DNA of 64,000 nucleotides from Arcuatula senhousia (GCA_963971305.1 OZ020307.1:50341702-50405701), one strand, 5' to 3'. Counted from the stretch's first letter, positions 51,501 to 55,779 are shown. Notes: generated by a model from the letters alone, not told the origin. Program-made: numbers and translations.

Positions 51501-52412
51501 TCAAAATGATATAATAAAGAAGCACCTAGAAAAAAGCCTTCGAGTTATCTCCAATATCACACATTCTTTAAACCTACCTTCAGGTAAATCTTCTGGTTTA
51601 GACAAACTAATAGAACTTTGTTCCCACACCGGTGGACTCCATTGTGAAAATACACCTGTATGAGAGAACAAAGAATAATGTTGCATGTACCCATTAAATA
51701 AATAATTACCTTTATTCATGTTATTGCACCTTGATTATTGAGACATTATTTTGTCCTATGTATCCGAAGTATATTTTTTCTTTTTAACCAGTTATAATTA
51801 TCAATAGGTAATTCATACATTGTTGGTTAAATATTATGTCATAAATCAAACCCCATATTAACTGTCAACATGGACGTTGCTATTGATATATGCATGACAT
51901 GTACGTACTACCAGCTTAAGAAGAAAGTTATGTTTTATTCTAAAACGCACTTTGTGCTTCACTACATAAACATGGCATTAAATACATGTACATGAGTGTA
52001 TGTTTATCTCTTAGATAATAAGGAAACTTGAAAAGTAAGTATATATGACAGAACATCAGCTAAACATTTAATAAAAACGATGCAGCAGCCTTCAACGCCG
52101 ATCAATGGGCTAACTGATCGCTGCCATCTTGTAATCGATGTTAGTTTAAATAAAAAACATTTAAACAAATCTTTGAATTATTGACACACTTCCTGGTATG
52201 GGTCAGCTTAAGATAAGACATGTTTGATAACAAGCATAAAGCTTTAAAAAAGATATTTTGCTTAAGATGGGATCATGAAAAATGTAATGGGATCAAACTA
52301 GTTTTTTGCATGCCTGGATGTTTCGCATACTATTAGATAATATGTTTACTTACATTTTAGTTGTAAAGTAAATAGAGTTGATAGAAAGAGATTAAGTTTC
52401 GTCATGAGGGAT
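6239..52412 (-). CDS. Long non-classical cadherin, complete 36-exon coding model, 1,895 aa
   Basis: Calcium-dependent adhesion protein of the plasma membrane. Residue layout: signal peptide about 1-22; EC1 24-136, EC2 137-250, EC3 251-372, EC4 373-490, EC5 491-602, EC6 603-715, EC7 716-822, EC8 823-937, EC9 938-1042, EC10 1043-1153, EC11 1154-1254, EC12 1255-1364, EC13 1365-1482; atypical EC-like unit 1483-1603; membrane-adjacent region 1604-1720; transmembrane helix about 1722-1744; cytoplasmic tail to 1895. Repeats end in DxNDNxPxF linkers and most carry DRE or DYE motifs. Every exon has AG/GT borders and phases agree throughout, giving 5,688 nt. There is no laminin-G or EGF domain and no catenin-binding tail, so it is not a classical cadherin. 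Architecture resembles the Cdh23/Pcdh15 and insect BT-R-type cadherins; orthology is an inference. The start ATG follows a good splice acceptor, so 5' UTR exons lie upstream. The poly(A) site was not resolved. Confidence 0.93.
7222..7400. repeat. Small foldback repeat next to exon 35
   Basis: Imperfect inverted arms: GCGGGGGAATAGAATTTCG near the left, and its relative ATCCCCCGCGAAT at the right. The right arm ends about 30 bp from the exon 35 donor. Confidence 0.5.
7429..7500 (-). CDS. Cadherin coding exon 35: NPLY-containing tail
   Basis: Residues 1780-1804, TNPLYDTLINPIQYDHYTDI. NPLY fits the NPxY motif bound by PTB domains or endocytic adaptors; further tyrosines follow. A small foldback repeat ends about 30 bp beyond the donor. 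Confidence 0.85.
7800..7975 (-). repeat. Dispersed repeat, family B, diverged copy
   Basis: Diverged match to the family B tail at 43,908-44,160: ACCGAAC, GGAGGATCAATTTCAAAT, TCCTGACTTGG, GGTGAGTTAAACCAGATTTT in the same order. A still weaker copy lies near 7,000-7,125. Confidence 0.55.
8182..8230 (-). CDS. Cadherin coding exon 34: cytoplasmic tail
   Basis: Residues 1764-1780, SIEKEQHPNTNEYATS. Phases (2 in, 2 out) fit both neighbours. Confidence 0.8.
8850..9400. repeat. AACGTTAA-rich palindromic repeat with flanking bivalve-type repeat
   Basis: From about 9,005 to 9,255 the sequence is dominated by the palindrome AACGTTAA and one-base variants in both orientations. The flanks (8,850-8,990 and 9,270-9,400) look like repeat ends, so the whole may be one non-autonomous element. 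I could not define exact termini. Confidence 0.5.
9491..9534 (-). CDS. Cadherin coding exon 33: juxtamembrane tail
   Basis: Residues 1749-1764, YQRKLKAATTSTSKD. Basic stop-transfer segment. Starts and ends with one base, matching exons 32 and 34. Confidence 0.82.
9869..9999 (-). CDS. Cadherin coding exon 32: transmembrane helix
   Basis: Residues 1706-1749. The hydrophobic run TYIMIGIISLLSVAVLTVGF is followed by CYC, a possible palmitoylation site, and then basic residues. This fixes the type I orientation. Confidence 0.92.
10360..10525 (-). repeat. Dispersed repeat, family B, diverged copy
   Basis: Shares TTACCGAATTTGGAGGATCA, CTGACTTGGAACAGGCATTT and the GGTGGTTTAAATCAGG stretch with the family B copies at 43.9 and 57.2 kb. 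Confidence 0.55.
10857..10923 (-). CDS. Cadherin coding exon 31: membrane-adjacent region
   Basis: Residues 1683-1705, IFDQNWNKLSALAKKYAISS and VK. Ends in phase 0. Confidence 0.83.
11550..12075. repeat. Tandem repeat, about 117-bp unit, four to five copies
   Basis: Unit starts ATATCAATTTTCGTT near 11,553, 11,670, 11,787 and 11,903, with a diverged copy near 12,031. Each unit holds TTTTACCGGAAGTGGCGGCC or a close variant. The open frame at 11,796-12,179 is only a by-product of the repeat. Confidence 0.8.
12263..12300. repeat. (TAA)n microsatellite
   Basis: About ten interrupted TAA units. Confidence 0.85.
12323..12353. repeat. GTCCCCGA hairpin with CACTTCGTG loop
   Basis: ATGTCCCCGACAC and GTGTTCGGGGACAT form a stem with one bulge around TTC. 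Likely the end of a small transposable element. Confidence 0.6.
12555..12620 (-). CDS. Cadherin coding exon 30: membrane-adjacent region
   Basis: Residues 1661-1683, TYLYFHVIDKDKQVMDAVKA, a strand then a helix. A short inverted-repeat transposon lies about 175 bp upstream in the intron. Confidence 0.84.
12796..13362. mobile_element. Foldback/MITE with palindromic interior, about 567 bp
   Basis: Inverted ends CAGATAGGTGCACACATAAC (left) and, reading inward from the right, CAGATGGGTGCACACATAAC, each next to TA. The interior is built from a few short words repeated on both strands: GTTAACTT, TGACTGGTCA and GTCTGCTT. No open frame. Confidence 0.78.
13603..13686 (-). CDS. Cadherin coding exon 29: membrane-adjacent region
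   Basis: Residues 1633-1661, NLSAITGFKFVGDGIESYVE and following. Enters after one base and ends with two. Confidence 0.84.
13970..14058 (-). CDS. Cadherin coding exon 28: membrane-adjacent region
   Basis: Residues 1604-1633, LDIIADDQTLAMLLYQGKSF and following. First beta-helix segment of the proposed membrane-adjacent domain. Confidence 0.84.
14337..14618 (-). CDS. Cadherin coding exon 27: atypical EC-like unit
   Basis: Residues 1510-1603. PDPDIGNNRIHTFQY resembles the xDxD-GxN-Y pattern, and MIILIQVFDAAGNSTTELR resembles the last strands, but there is no DRE and no DxNDN. It has a cysteine pair (QEC and PIC). Confidence 0.88.
15139..15156. promoter_or_regulatory. Double CRE palindrome inside MITE
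   Basis: TGACGTCATATGACGTCA is a perfect 18-bp palindrome made of two TGACGTCA (CREB/ATF-type) sites. Function is inferred from the motif only. Confidence 0.4.
15271..15333 (+). other. Exon-like ATG segment inside MITE
   Basis: ATGGCTGCC opens a 21-codon frame, MAAIYNGKTRGQSDFDSFII and E, followed at once by GTAAGC. It may be the retained first exon of the element that gave rise to the MITE. I do not recognise the peptide. Confidence 0.3.
15730..16031 (-). CDS. Cadherin coding exon 26: EC13 and last canonical linker
   Basis: Residues 1409-1509. FEIKDQSGEIWILKEIDREQ, VRATDITGRN and IKDQNDNPPIF. Confidence 0.93.
16685..16850 (+). repeat. Dispersed repeat, family B, diverged copy
   Basis: Reads in the opposite orientation to 43.9 kb: AAACTGGTTTCAACCAC, AATGCCAGGAGCAATCAAGG and CTTGGACATTGAGATTAGTA. 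Confidence 0.5.
17163..17382 (-). CDS. Cadherin coding exon 25: EC12-EC13 linker
   Basis: Residues 1336-1409. LTIMAKDHGD, then IDVNDHPPEF (His replaces the last Asn), VEENTVGIRV and VTATDKDKNSEIRYSI. The preceding intron is about 5.0 kb and holds a reverse-transcriptase fragment. Confidence 0.93.
17430..17762 (+). repeat. Dispersed intronic repeat C, copy 1
   Basis: Matches 48,430-48,770 in order and orientation: CTGGATTTTGCCATCAAAAT, AAACAAGTCTAATGCTAAAC, TCCCGCCAAATTATGAA and TATCTCGAAAACGAGT. It starts about 50 bp upstream of exon 25. Confidence 0.65.
17745..18080. repeat. Dispersed intronic repeat D, copy 1
   Basis: Begins GAGATGTGGAATAAATGTAC; relatives at 25,786-25,830 (same opening) and 52,080-52,330 (CAGCAGCCTTCAA and the GGGATCAAACTAGTTTTTT part). 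Confidence 0.5.
18404..19290 (-). pseudogene. Reverse-transcriptase element with one frameshift, inside cadherin intron
   Basis: Upstream part (19,290-18,976) has GIPMGTNCAPLIADLFLYCY and the catalytic YLDDIL box. The downstream part (18,973-18,404) has YPKELTLNKSN, TKIYDKRDDFSFPIVNFPF and GVCISQLVRYARICS. The two lie in different frames, with the shift near 19,005-19,015 after ILSLNN. No endonuclease or start region is present, so it is 5'-truncated. The family is common in bivalves; whether it is Penelope-like or another class I cannot settle by eye. Confidence 0.85.
20660..20850 (-). repeat. Dispersed repeat E, copy 1
   Basis: Shares GAGCGACAGACCTAAAATCA-type opening and AGTTGCTGAGAAAACTGTTA with 25,256-25,470; ends in GC-rich CCCGCCCGCA sequence. 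Confidence 0.55.
20996..21184 (+). repeat. RT-element 3' tail, family A, copy 3
   Basis: Close match to 3,650-3,838: CTCTTCCGGAGCACCTGA to TGATACCTCTGCTTCTTT. Tail only, with no RT coding sequence. It interrupts an AT-rich repeat with related flanks on each side. Confidence 0.75.
21686..22210 (-). mobile_element. 5'-truncated CR1/Jockey-like LINE 3' end
   Basis: Minus strand encodes RRFDTAAATLWNKLPSYLRN then VDSVDAFKSNLKTYFFRLAY and a stop at 22,072-22,074, a C-terminal signature I know from CR1/Jockey-like reverse transcriptases. A 3' UTR follows and ends in an (AAT)n tail at 21,686-21,706, as expected of a 5'-truncated LINE copy. Confidence 0.78.
22380..22574 (-). CDS. Cadherin coding exon 24: EC12
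   Basis: Residues 1271-1335. IMNASDEDAPGPNSDLEFSI and FDINNSTGEIKTL. The acceptor TTCAAG at 22,575 gives phase 0; a nearer AG at 22,561 would break the frame. Confidence 0.9.
22668..22714. repeat. Perfect 21-bp hairpin, 5-nt loop
   Basis: Arms 22,668-22,688 and 22,694-22,714 are exactly complementary (TTTAAGCTTTGTAACAACCC with G at the end), around loop CAAAA. It lies about 95 bp upstream of exon 24. Confidence 0.9.
23480..23980 (-). CDS. Cadherin coding exon 23: EC10, EC11 and linkers
   Basis: Residues 1104-1270, the largest exon. Contains NIDRER, TDVNDNAPKF, LIATDKDGDE, ALNQETGVISV and KDINDNAPVF. EC11 has SLRRHYG where DRE is expected, so that calcium site looks degenerate. Confidence 0.95.
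24148..24312 (+). repeat. RT-element 3' tail, family A, diverged copy 4
   Basis: AAGTTCACTCTCGTGTTGAC through TTTGAATACCCCTTTGGTAC matches the family A tail with many changes. Confidence 0.6.
24434..24756 (-). CDS. Cadherin coding exon 22: EC9-EC10
   Basis: Residues 996-1103. IIQIDRLAVEIDRE is followed by VTDVNDNSPTF and NISATDKDVGMNGNISYKIV. Two cysteines (TLCADD and TTCENF) lie nine residues apart near the end of EC9 and might pair. Confidence 0.93.
24966..25178 (-). CDS. Cadherin coding exon 21: EC8-EC9 linker
   Basis: Residues 925-996. ILDTNDNPPVF, then MTITATDRDEDTKFNFKISS of EC9. Confidence 0.92.
25256..25470 (-). repeat. Dispersed repeat E, copy 2, with (GACG)n
   Basis: Related to 20,660-20,850. 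Contains a GACGGACGGACG microsatellite at about 25,403-25,431. Confidence 0.6.
25610..25739 (-). CDS. Cadherin coding exon 20: EC8
   Basis: Residues 882-925. YFNISKEGEVYLLKPIDREV gives the F-ID-G-I-DRE pattern, followed by LALLATD. Confidence 0.9.
26422..26861 (-). CDS. Cadherin coding exon 19: EC7 and start of EC8
   Basis: Residues 735-881. A whole EC7 (VNATDLDG, FRINSETGTI, IDRES, LAIDRGTPALNG) and the linker VQDVNDKDPEF, in which the last Asn is Lys, then EC8 up to NESFE. Confidence 0.94.
27157..27229 (-). CDS. Cadherin coding exon 18: EC6-EC7 linker
   Basis: Residues 711-735, beginning DENDNAPNF and ending FSVPENSNH with phase 1. The upstream intron carries the telomeric and GATATCG repeat block. 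Confidence 0.9.
27440..27785. repeat. GATATCG-rich block, left
   Basis: Dense, irregular GATATCG and CGATATC words (self-complementary) on both strands in the intron between exons 17 and 18. Confidence 0.75.
27831..27992. repeat. Interstitial telomeric repeat (CCCTAA)n
   Basis: Runs of CCCTAA with degenerate units, the TTAGGG telomere repeat of many metazoans, here deep inside a gene. Confidence 0.9.
27993..28330. repeat. Minisatellite after telomeric block
   Basis: About seven copies of a 35-60 bp unit around CTAACCTGATAGTCGAGGCG with GGCTCCCTGATG. It grades out of the telomeric repeat. Confidence 0.75.
28395..28530 (-). repeat. Dispersed repeat, family B, copy in the composite repeat block
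   Basis: AATTACCGAACTGGGGTGAT through GAAGATCGCAATGGTCC matches family B. Confidence 0.6.
28545..28865. repeat. 81-bp tandem repeat, four copies, GATATCG type
   Basis: Units begin near 28,545, 28,627, 28,708 and 28,789 and hold GATGTCGATATCGACGATAT. Because the unit is largely self-complementary, open frames appear on both strands; they are not genes. Confidence 0.85.
29227..29469 (-). CDS. Cadherin coding exon 17: EC6
   Basis: Residues 630-710: ATDNDLKSTNNS, FTIDPNSGNIT, LDYEE, LLTVIAYDLGEPSLNS. This is nearly a whole EC body. It ends ISVQ, joining DENDNAP in exon 18. Confidence 0.92.
29853..30111 (-). CDS. Cadherin coding exon 16: EC5-EC6 linker
   Basis: Residues 543-629. NPLDRETRDNYFLILEASD is followed by LTDVNDNAPQF and the FSVEEN start of EC6. 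Confidence 0.92.
30470..31030. repeat. Degenerate tandem repeat ending in (GACA/GACG)n
   Basis: TTTCAGAACTGTATTGTTA-like motif recurs near 30,485, 30,595, 30,738 and 30,922, followed by GAGTTTTAG-GTTCACAA. It ends with GACAGACAGACAGACGGACG. Confidence 0.6.
31031..32211. other. Remainder of intron 15, nothing recognised
   Basis: AT-rich sequence. The 133-codon plus-strand open frame at 31,494-31,895 has low-complexity hydrophobic composition and no motif, so I do not call it a gene. Confidence 0.45.
32212..32276 (-). CDS. Cadherin coding exon 15: EC5
   Basis: Residues 522-543, ATDQDSGIFGTITFKFL, the AxDxD calcium site and strand C of EC5. Ends in phase 2. Confidence 0.87.
33657..33985. repeat. 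Direct duplication, about 176-bp unit, two copies
   Basis: AAAATCAAGGTTAAGGTC and AAAATCAAGGTCAAGGTC start the two units; GGGCATATGTATACC and GGGCATATGCATACC follow in each. Confidence 0.7.
34198..34371 (-). CDS. Cadherin coding exon 14: EC4-EC5 linker
   Basis: Residues 464-521. Contains NIQDMNDNIPIF and the A and B strands of EC5. Phase 0 on both sides. Confidence 0.9.
34814..34978 (-). CDS. Cadherin coding exon 13: EC4
   Basis: Residues 409-463. FRYDYEKEHTVDYI is the DYE motif of EC4. Phase 0 on both sides. Confidence 0.88.
35509..35709 (-). CDS. Cadherin coding exon 12: EC3-EC4 linker
   Basis: Residues 342-408. Contains TIKDINDNSPIF, then VTENTSS and VSDKDQE of EC4. The donor is GTGTAC, less common than GTAAGT. 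Confidence 0.89.
36524..36660 (-). CDS. Cadherin coding exon 11: EC3
   Basis: Residues 296-341. FGIDTTTGKVTT and LDRD motifs mark the middle of EC3. Confidence 0.88.
36713..37375. repeat. Intronic repeat F, copy 1 (with about 320 bp extra)
   Basis: 36,713-36,995 is close to 38,125-38,405, and 37,318-37,375 continues the match to 38,411-38,455. The 320 bp between is absent from copy 2. Confidence 0.75.
38125..38455. repeat. Intronic repeat F, copy 2
   Basis: Same orientation as copy 1 within the same intron. Shares GGCTAGGGTTGAAAATATAG and TATTTGGCACTTCCCCAAAA exactly. Confidence 0.75.
38845..38917 (-). CDS. Cadherin coding exon 10: EC3
   Basis: Residues 272-296, AVTLNITALDRDTGVPNAIE then YRFK. 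Continues directly from VPVGT of exon 9. Ends in phase 1. Confidence 0.88.
39005..39400 (+). repeat. Family B tail followed directly by family A tail
   Basis: 39,005-39,215 is a plus-oriented family B copy (CTCACAACCTTGTTATG to CCTAGTTCAGTAATG). 39,235-39,400 is a diverged family A tail (GACTCCATGTTGCTGATAG to GCACCTTTGATTCTTCTTC). No RT coding sequence. Confidence 0.55.
40436..40831 (-). other. Unrecognised exon-like segments in the intron between exons 9 and 10
   Basis: Two stretches look coding on the minus strand. 40,831 leftward encodes LTSFCRGFKEEEKFIHQLID and ENRKMSTKPSYIT after a TTTCAG-like acceptor. 40,558-40,436 encodes RKFKEELLPAYRERCAWFSK and RKPRPTGQHLQLRTL between a TTTCGCCAG acceptor and a GTAAAT donor. 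The region is less AT-rich than its surroundings. Their phases do not join simply, so they may be remains of a captured or nested gene. I do not recognise the protein. Confidence 0.3.
41153..41287 (-). CDS. Cadherin coding exon 9: EC2-EC3 linker
   Basis: Residues 227-271. The linker reads VRDVQDSPPYF, so the usual NDN is QDS. IDENVPVGT of EC3 follows. Confidence 0.9.
41723..41845 (-). CDS. Cadherin coding exon 8: EC2
   Basis: Residues 186-226, including TFSIRTNGRIGEITLQKKLD followed by YEK (LDYE motif) and YLIIATD. Phase 0 on both sides. Confidence 0.89.
42150..42835. repeat. Tandem repeat, about 130-145-bp unit, five diverged copies
   Basis: GGGTGGATATC-like starts near 42,259, 42,388, 42,518, 42,647 and 42,791, each followed by TTTTCAAGATATT-like and CCCCxCAGACCxCTCT-like stretches. 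Confidence 0.75.
43826..43846. repeat. (GTTT)n microsatellite
   Basis: Five GTTT units next to a poly-T and poly-G run. Confidence 0.8.
43908..44189 (-). repeat. RT-element 3' tail, family B, best copy
   Basis: Lies directly downstream of the RT fragment at 44,190-44,580 on the minus strand, which shows that family B is the 3' end of an RT element. Relatives at 7.8, 10.4, 16.7, 28.4, 39.0, 52.5, 52.9, 55.8 and 57.2 kb. Confidence 0.72.
44190..44580 (-). pseudogene. Reverse-transcriptase element, C-terminal fragment
   Basis: Contains LSTKIHDKRDDFNFQIINFP and SAYGVYISQLIRYPRACTHF, then after a frame break RHRFIRLLEQG and IRLIRSLK. Stops and a shift near 44,345 show decay. Same family as 18.4 kb. 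Confidence 0.78.
44862..44873 (-). CDS. Cadherin coding exon 7: 12-nt microexon (PVGQ)
   Basis: Exactly four codons, Pro-Val-Gly-Gln, residues 182-185. It sits between a TTTTCAG acceptor and a GTAAGTAA donor, both near consensus. Both neighbouring exons meet in phase 0, so including or skipping it keeps the frame. It falls in EC2 between FTYKLV and SAGSIAGTFSI. Without transcripts its use is inferred from the splice signals. Confidence 0.68.
45299..45388 (-). CDS. Cadherin coding exon 6: EC2
   Basis: Residues 152-181, with VSASDPDNGAGGSFTYKLV, the AxDxD calcium site of EC2. Ends in phase 0 ahead of the 12-nt exon. Confidence 0.88.
45730..45822 (-). CDS. Cadherin coding exon 5: EC1-EC2 linker
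   Basis: Residues 121-151. Contains ITDVNDNPPKF, a canonical calcium linker, then the A strand of EC2. Phase 0 on both sides. Confidence 0.9.
46403..46462 (-). CDS. Cadherin coding exon 4: EC1 strand F-G
   Basis: Twenty residues, DISTWDLYFKAYDQHIDKDQ, matching the YxLxVxAxD strand that follows LDRD in EC repeats. Phase 0 on both sides. Confidence 0.87.
47577..49219. mobile_element. Non-autonomous DNA transposon, 1,643 bp
   Basis: Perfect 20-bp inverted ends TGTTACAGTCATTTTCTTAA at both sides, flanked by TATA on each. Inside the ends are 100-140 bp subterminal regions full of AGGCATTTT/AAAATGCCT palindromes. The interior has no transposase; it holds dispersed repeat C (48,430-48,770) and a scrap of RT (48,793-48,848). 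It lies between cadherin exons 3 and 4. Confidence 0.88.
48793..48848 (-). pseudogene. Tiny reverse-transcriptase scrap
   Basis: Minus strand reads LRMIAGQFKNNKVS, matching LRMLAGQFENNKVS in the RT at 19.2 kb. Confidence 0.6.
49309..49478 (-). CDS. Cadherin coding exon 3: body of EC1
   Basis: Residues 44-100, ALITTIKATSQNG at the start and KKELDRDQ at the end, the calcium-binding LDRD motif of EC1. The donor is GTTAGA, weaker than its neighbours. It joins in phase 0 to exon 4, so the exon-like open frame at 47.8 kb is skipped. Confidence 0.86.
50017..51232. mobile_element. hAT-type non-autonomous element, 1,216 bp
   Basis: Ends CAGATCTGGGGTCAATTACA (left) and, inward from the right, CAGACCTGGGGTAATTGAAA. 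Flanking 8-bp direct repeats are CCCTTTTT and CCCTTTAT (7 of 8 match), the hAT target size. Both subterminal regions are rich in GTAATTAATTAC words. No transposase frame. Confidence 0.82.
51290..51442 (+). repeat. RT-element 3' tail, family A, copy
   Basis: Ends GATTACCCCTTTGGTACACC then TTTGCTTCT, about 135 bp from exon 2 on the downstream side. Confidence 0.6.
51578..51655 (-). CDS. Cadherin coding exon 2: start of EC1
   Basis: Residues 18-44. After the signal peptide comes WSPPVWEQSSISLSKPEDLP, the A strand of the first EC repeat, then EG joining exon 3. The donor is GTAGGT and the phase is 1. Confidence 0.85.
52354..52412 (-). CDS. Cadherin coding exon 1: start codon and signal peptide
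   Basis: ATG is at 52,405-52,403. Seventeen residues (MTKLNLFLSTLFTLQLK) plus one base lead into a GTAAGT donor. The hydrophobic LFLSTLFTLQL core is a signal peptide, and the split codon makes Cys18. Seven UTR bases precede the ATG after a T-rich acceptor ending TTTTAG, which implies an upstream non-coding exon. Confidence 0.82.
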
Positions 52413-52479
52413 CTAAAATGAATAAAAAATATCATTGCAGCTAGATTTAAATTTCCAATAAGAGCAAATAAGGAAGGTC

Positions 52480-53110
52480 GCTATATTATGGGATTTTACC
52501 AACCATTTCTTTTAAAATACATGTACAATGTACCAAGTCAGGACCAACGCAATCTTCAATTTCACGGATGTTTTGCCTTGTCGTCTCGTTTCTTCTTATT
52601 GGTAAAATTTACGGTGTTTACTAGTATATTTCACAACTTATTCGATATTTCAGGGCTAGTACAAATTTTTCTGATTTTTTTATACGACACCGCTGTCTCC
52701 GTGACCGACTCTTAGACCAAGGTTACAAGAAAATGCGTCTCATTCGATCCCAAAAAAAATTCGTCATTCGTTTTTAGCCACTGGTGAAAAAAATCAAAAT
52801 TCAGTTGAACGTTTTGGTTAGTGATTGTTTTGATTAGTGTTTTGCTGATTGTTGTACTGAGATGATCATCTTATTATCCCTATTATGTCTTCACAACCGT
52901 ATTGCGGTGTGTGTTACTACCGGTTCATAAGGTCGCAATGGAAGAGGGAGGTTTGGAGCGCCATAAAACCTGTTTTGACCCATCATTTCATTTGAAATGC
53001 CTGTACCAAGTCAGGACCATTGCGATCTATAACTTTTCCGGTGTGTTTTCCATGTTTTGTCTTTTCTCTTGGACATTGAAATTGATCCTCCAAGTTCAGT
53101 AATTTTTTTA
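52480..53110 (+). pseudogene. Reverse-transcriptase fragment with family B tails
   Basis: 52,606-52,745 encodes ISQLIRYFRASTNFSDFFIR then HRCLRDRLLDQGYKKMR after a broken GVY. 52,890-53,105 is its family B tail. 52,480-52,600 is a second, upstream family B piece, so tail-RT-tail in the same direction. Confidence 0.7.
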
Positions 53111-53129
53111 TTATCTTTAATTTCTTCTT

Positions 53130-53425
53130 CTTGGAAGAAGAAGCAGAAGAACCAATGAGGCTTCCGAATGCCAAAGTCCCAAAGGGCAGAGACAAAACCA
53201 GTAAACACACACAAGGACATGACAAAAAAAAACAGACAGCAAATAAACCAATGAGCAATCACAGAAACACATAACCTACTGACTATCAATTAGCAACGCG
53301 AACTCTAGTCGTTATAAGGGTAAACTCAGGTGTTCCGGAAGAGTAATCTTCCTGCCTGCTATAGCACACCCGTCGTGCTGCCAATTTTCAATGCAGTGTG
53401 TCAAATCCAGTAAAAGAAGATAAAC
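53130..53425 (-). repeat. RT-element 3' tail, family A, reverse copy
   Basis: Reverse complement of 3,570-3,830 with CCGGAAGAGTAATCTTCCTG and GTGTCAAATCCAGTAAAAG. It abuts the plus-oriented RT/B copy, tail to tail. Confidence 0.7.
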
Positions 53426-53757
53426 AAAATCCTATGACAGAACAGGGGCGGATCCAGGATTTAGTGAGGGGGTGTCACCAAATGACGCAAAACCATTTAG
53501 CTCATGATTAAGAAATAAAATCATTTTATTTTTTAAATTTACATAACAATCTTGATCCCTTGTATCATGCTGCATGTTTATTCGATCAAATTATTCTTTA
53601 ATTAGAGAATAACTTAAGGTCATGCAGTCGGCTTCAGATTAAAAGGTCAGCCCATGCACACATGAAAATATAAATGGATTGTCATGACCCAAGATTTAAA
53701 ACGAGCATTATGAAAAAAAGTATGGAAAGAGCAAAGATGTCTTCCACAGACAATTAT

Positions 53758-54211
53758 CAGAATACAGAATACAGAATACTTTATTTAGAAAAGCGCTCAA
53801 TACAATAATAATATAAATGCAATACATACAATTAACTACATACCTACATGTACATACAAATAATTTTTATTACAACTGATATATGGGAAAAAAACAGTAC
53901 AACACACATATGATAGCAACTCTAATAGTTTACAAACTTTTTGAATAAAAAAAGACACATTTTTAAAATTAACTAACATTACAAAACTTGTAAATCCAAA
54001 AAAATAAAAATCCTTTGTTTGGATAATCAACATAATACTTAGGTATGTACTTTCGCACAAATACATTGATATAAGTGCATAAACAAACAAAGTGGTATTC
54101 ATCTCCAAGACCGTTCATACACAGATTACAAATTCTTCCGTAAATGACTCTTTTCGGTGTGAGATGACCAGGTTGAGATGCGAGCACGTGCAGCGATCTC
54201 ACACTGGTCAA
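53758..54211 (-). mobile_element. 5'-truncated LINE 3' end with (TATTCTG)n tail
   Basis: Minus strand encodes RICNLCMNGLGDEYHFVCLC, the CCHC-like motif near the C-terminus of LINE reverse transcriptases, then a stop and a 3' UTR ending in tandem TATTCTG units at 53,758-53,779. Confidence 0.75.
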
Positions 54212-54362
54212 TTAACCAATAATAACCGCCGGAACTTCTATTGATCGATGATGTCGACCAATGAAATGCAATGTCATTTAAAACTTTCGGTTTTTAGAAT
54301 GAAGCCTCCTAAGGTTTCAGAATATAAAAAAATAATTTTTACGGAAGAAATAGGTACTTACA

Positions 54363-54488
54363 CGCGTTCTTGGAAAAACGACAAAGATCTTTCACTTGTG
54401 ATAGAATCTTTTGGGTCTTTTGGCTCAAAAAGACTGAAAAATTCTATCACTCGTGAAAGATCAGCCGGTCTTTTCCAAGAACTTATGT
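54363..54488. repeat. Imperfect foldback, arms about 50 bp
   Basis: TTCTTGGAAAA and GATCTTTCACTTGTGATAGA in the left arm return inverted as TTCTATCACTCGTGAAAGAT and TTTTCCAAGAAC in the right arm, with a short centre. Confidence 0.8.
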
Positions 54489-54789
54489 AAGAACCTATAA
54501 TTCTATCCTCCCTTGGAATGTTTCTCCATCTACCCACTTCTATGGGAAATTAAATGCTACATGTTCGGAATCTATTTATGTATATACGACGAACTCGGCT
54601 TAGTCGTAACAAATATGGCTTTAGTGAAATAACGACTTAAAGGATAAATAATACCCCCCCTAGATGAATTATACATACCTGCGAACTATTTTTGTATGAA
54701 CTGACTATCGAATGGTGTATATTGATCTCTTTATGGTGACAGACTTATCATTTGTCTATTATGGATTTGAGAAGCATGCAGGTCACGAA

Positions 54790-55330
54790 ATTATTTGACA
54801 ACTAGATTCAGTTAGATTCAGTTAGTTAGTTTATTGCTTTACTCCCAAACAGAACAATTTTGGTTTTATCAGGGAGACGAACATGGAAGGGGAGAAACAA
54901 TGAACATGAAATGATGATGAAGTGGATGAAATGGAAACATAAGGCCTATCGGGAAGGAAAGTTTTGACTGCCCCTGGAAAAATGATTGACGGATATCAAT
55001 AGGCAATTCAACCTCCCGCATGATGATCCTACTGGTCCGAACGAATCCTGCAGTAGGATTCGTTAACGTGCGAGGAACGTGTCATTTTCTTCAAAACGGT
55101 GCACCACTATGATTTCCTGACGACCACGGTATTCAATATGACAAGGCTGCCTCATTCAACCACCTGGTGCACACATCCGAGTCAGGTTTCTGAGCGCTTT
55201 TATGTAGACTTTTACCGCCAAGAATTATCGCTGCTGCAGGCTTTTCGCCAGTAAAGCCAAAATGGGTTTTGACAACCAGAAAGTCGGTCCCTGGTGAGAT
55301 TCTTAAAATGGTCATTAGACGGATGTTTGT
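54790..55330. other. Unrecognised, repeat-like segment
   Basis: Less AT-rich than its surroundings, with a 60-codon minus-strand open frame at 55,133-55,315 that has no motif I know. It resembles mobile-element debris. Confidence 0.3.
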
Positions 55331-55779
55331 TGTACTACAAAAATATCAACTCTATTTGCGTTTTAGGCAACAATTATAGAAAAAAATAAAATGTTTCAGG
55401 GGACAAGGTTTCGTCCGAGACGGAAAAGTATTTTTTCCATTCTTTTTTTTACATAAATGAATTTTTGAATTTATAACGTATGCATTATCGTCCTTAAAAT
55501 TTTTGAACAAAATAAAACATGACTCGAATATAAGGTCCAAGAATCCTGGAAGGCATGCAGAACTAATCATATGAGAGTGCCGTACACCATTTCTACTGCA
55601 TGTAAAAGATGTGGATTGGTTATCGCGGGTTATTAATGAACTGTGTTAACTAACAATATAAGCCTATAATTTCATTTGAAATTTGTTTTTCTTTAATTTT
55701 TTTTTATTGTATTGGTAAAGTTGTTAAAATATGTTCTTGATTTGCTTTAAAAATAAATCTAGCTATCTCATTGTGATCA

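Noticed and set aside
53445..53480. GGGCGGATCCAGG stretch (also weakly near 32,410)
   Set aside because: Looks like a very common invertebrate repeat scrap; too short to define here.
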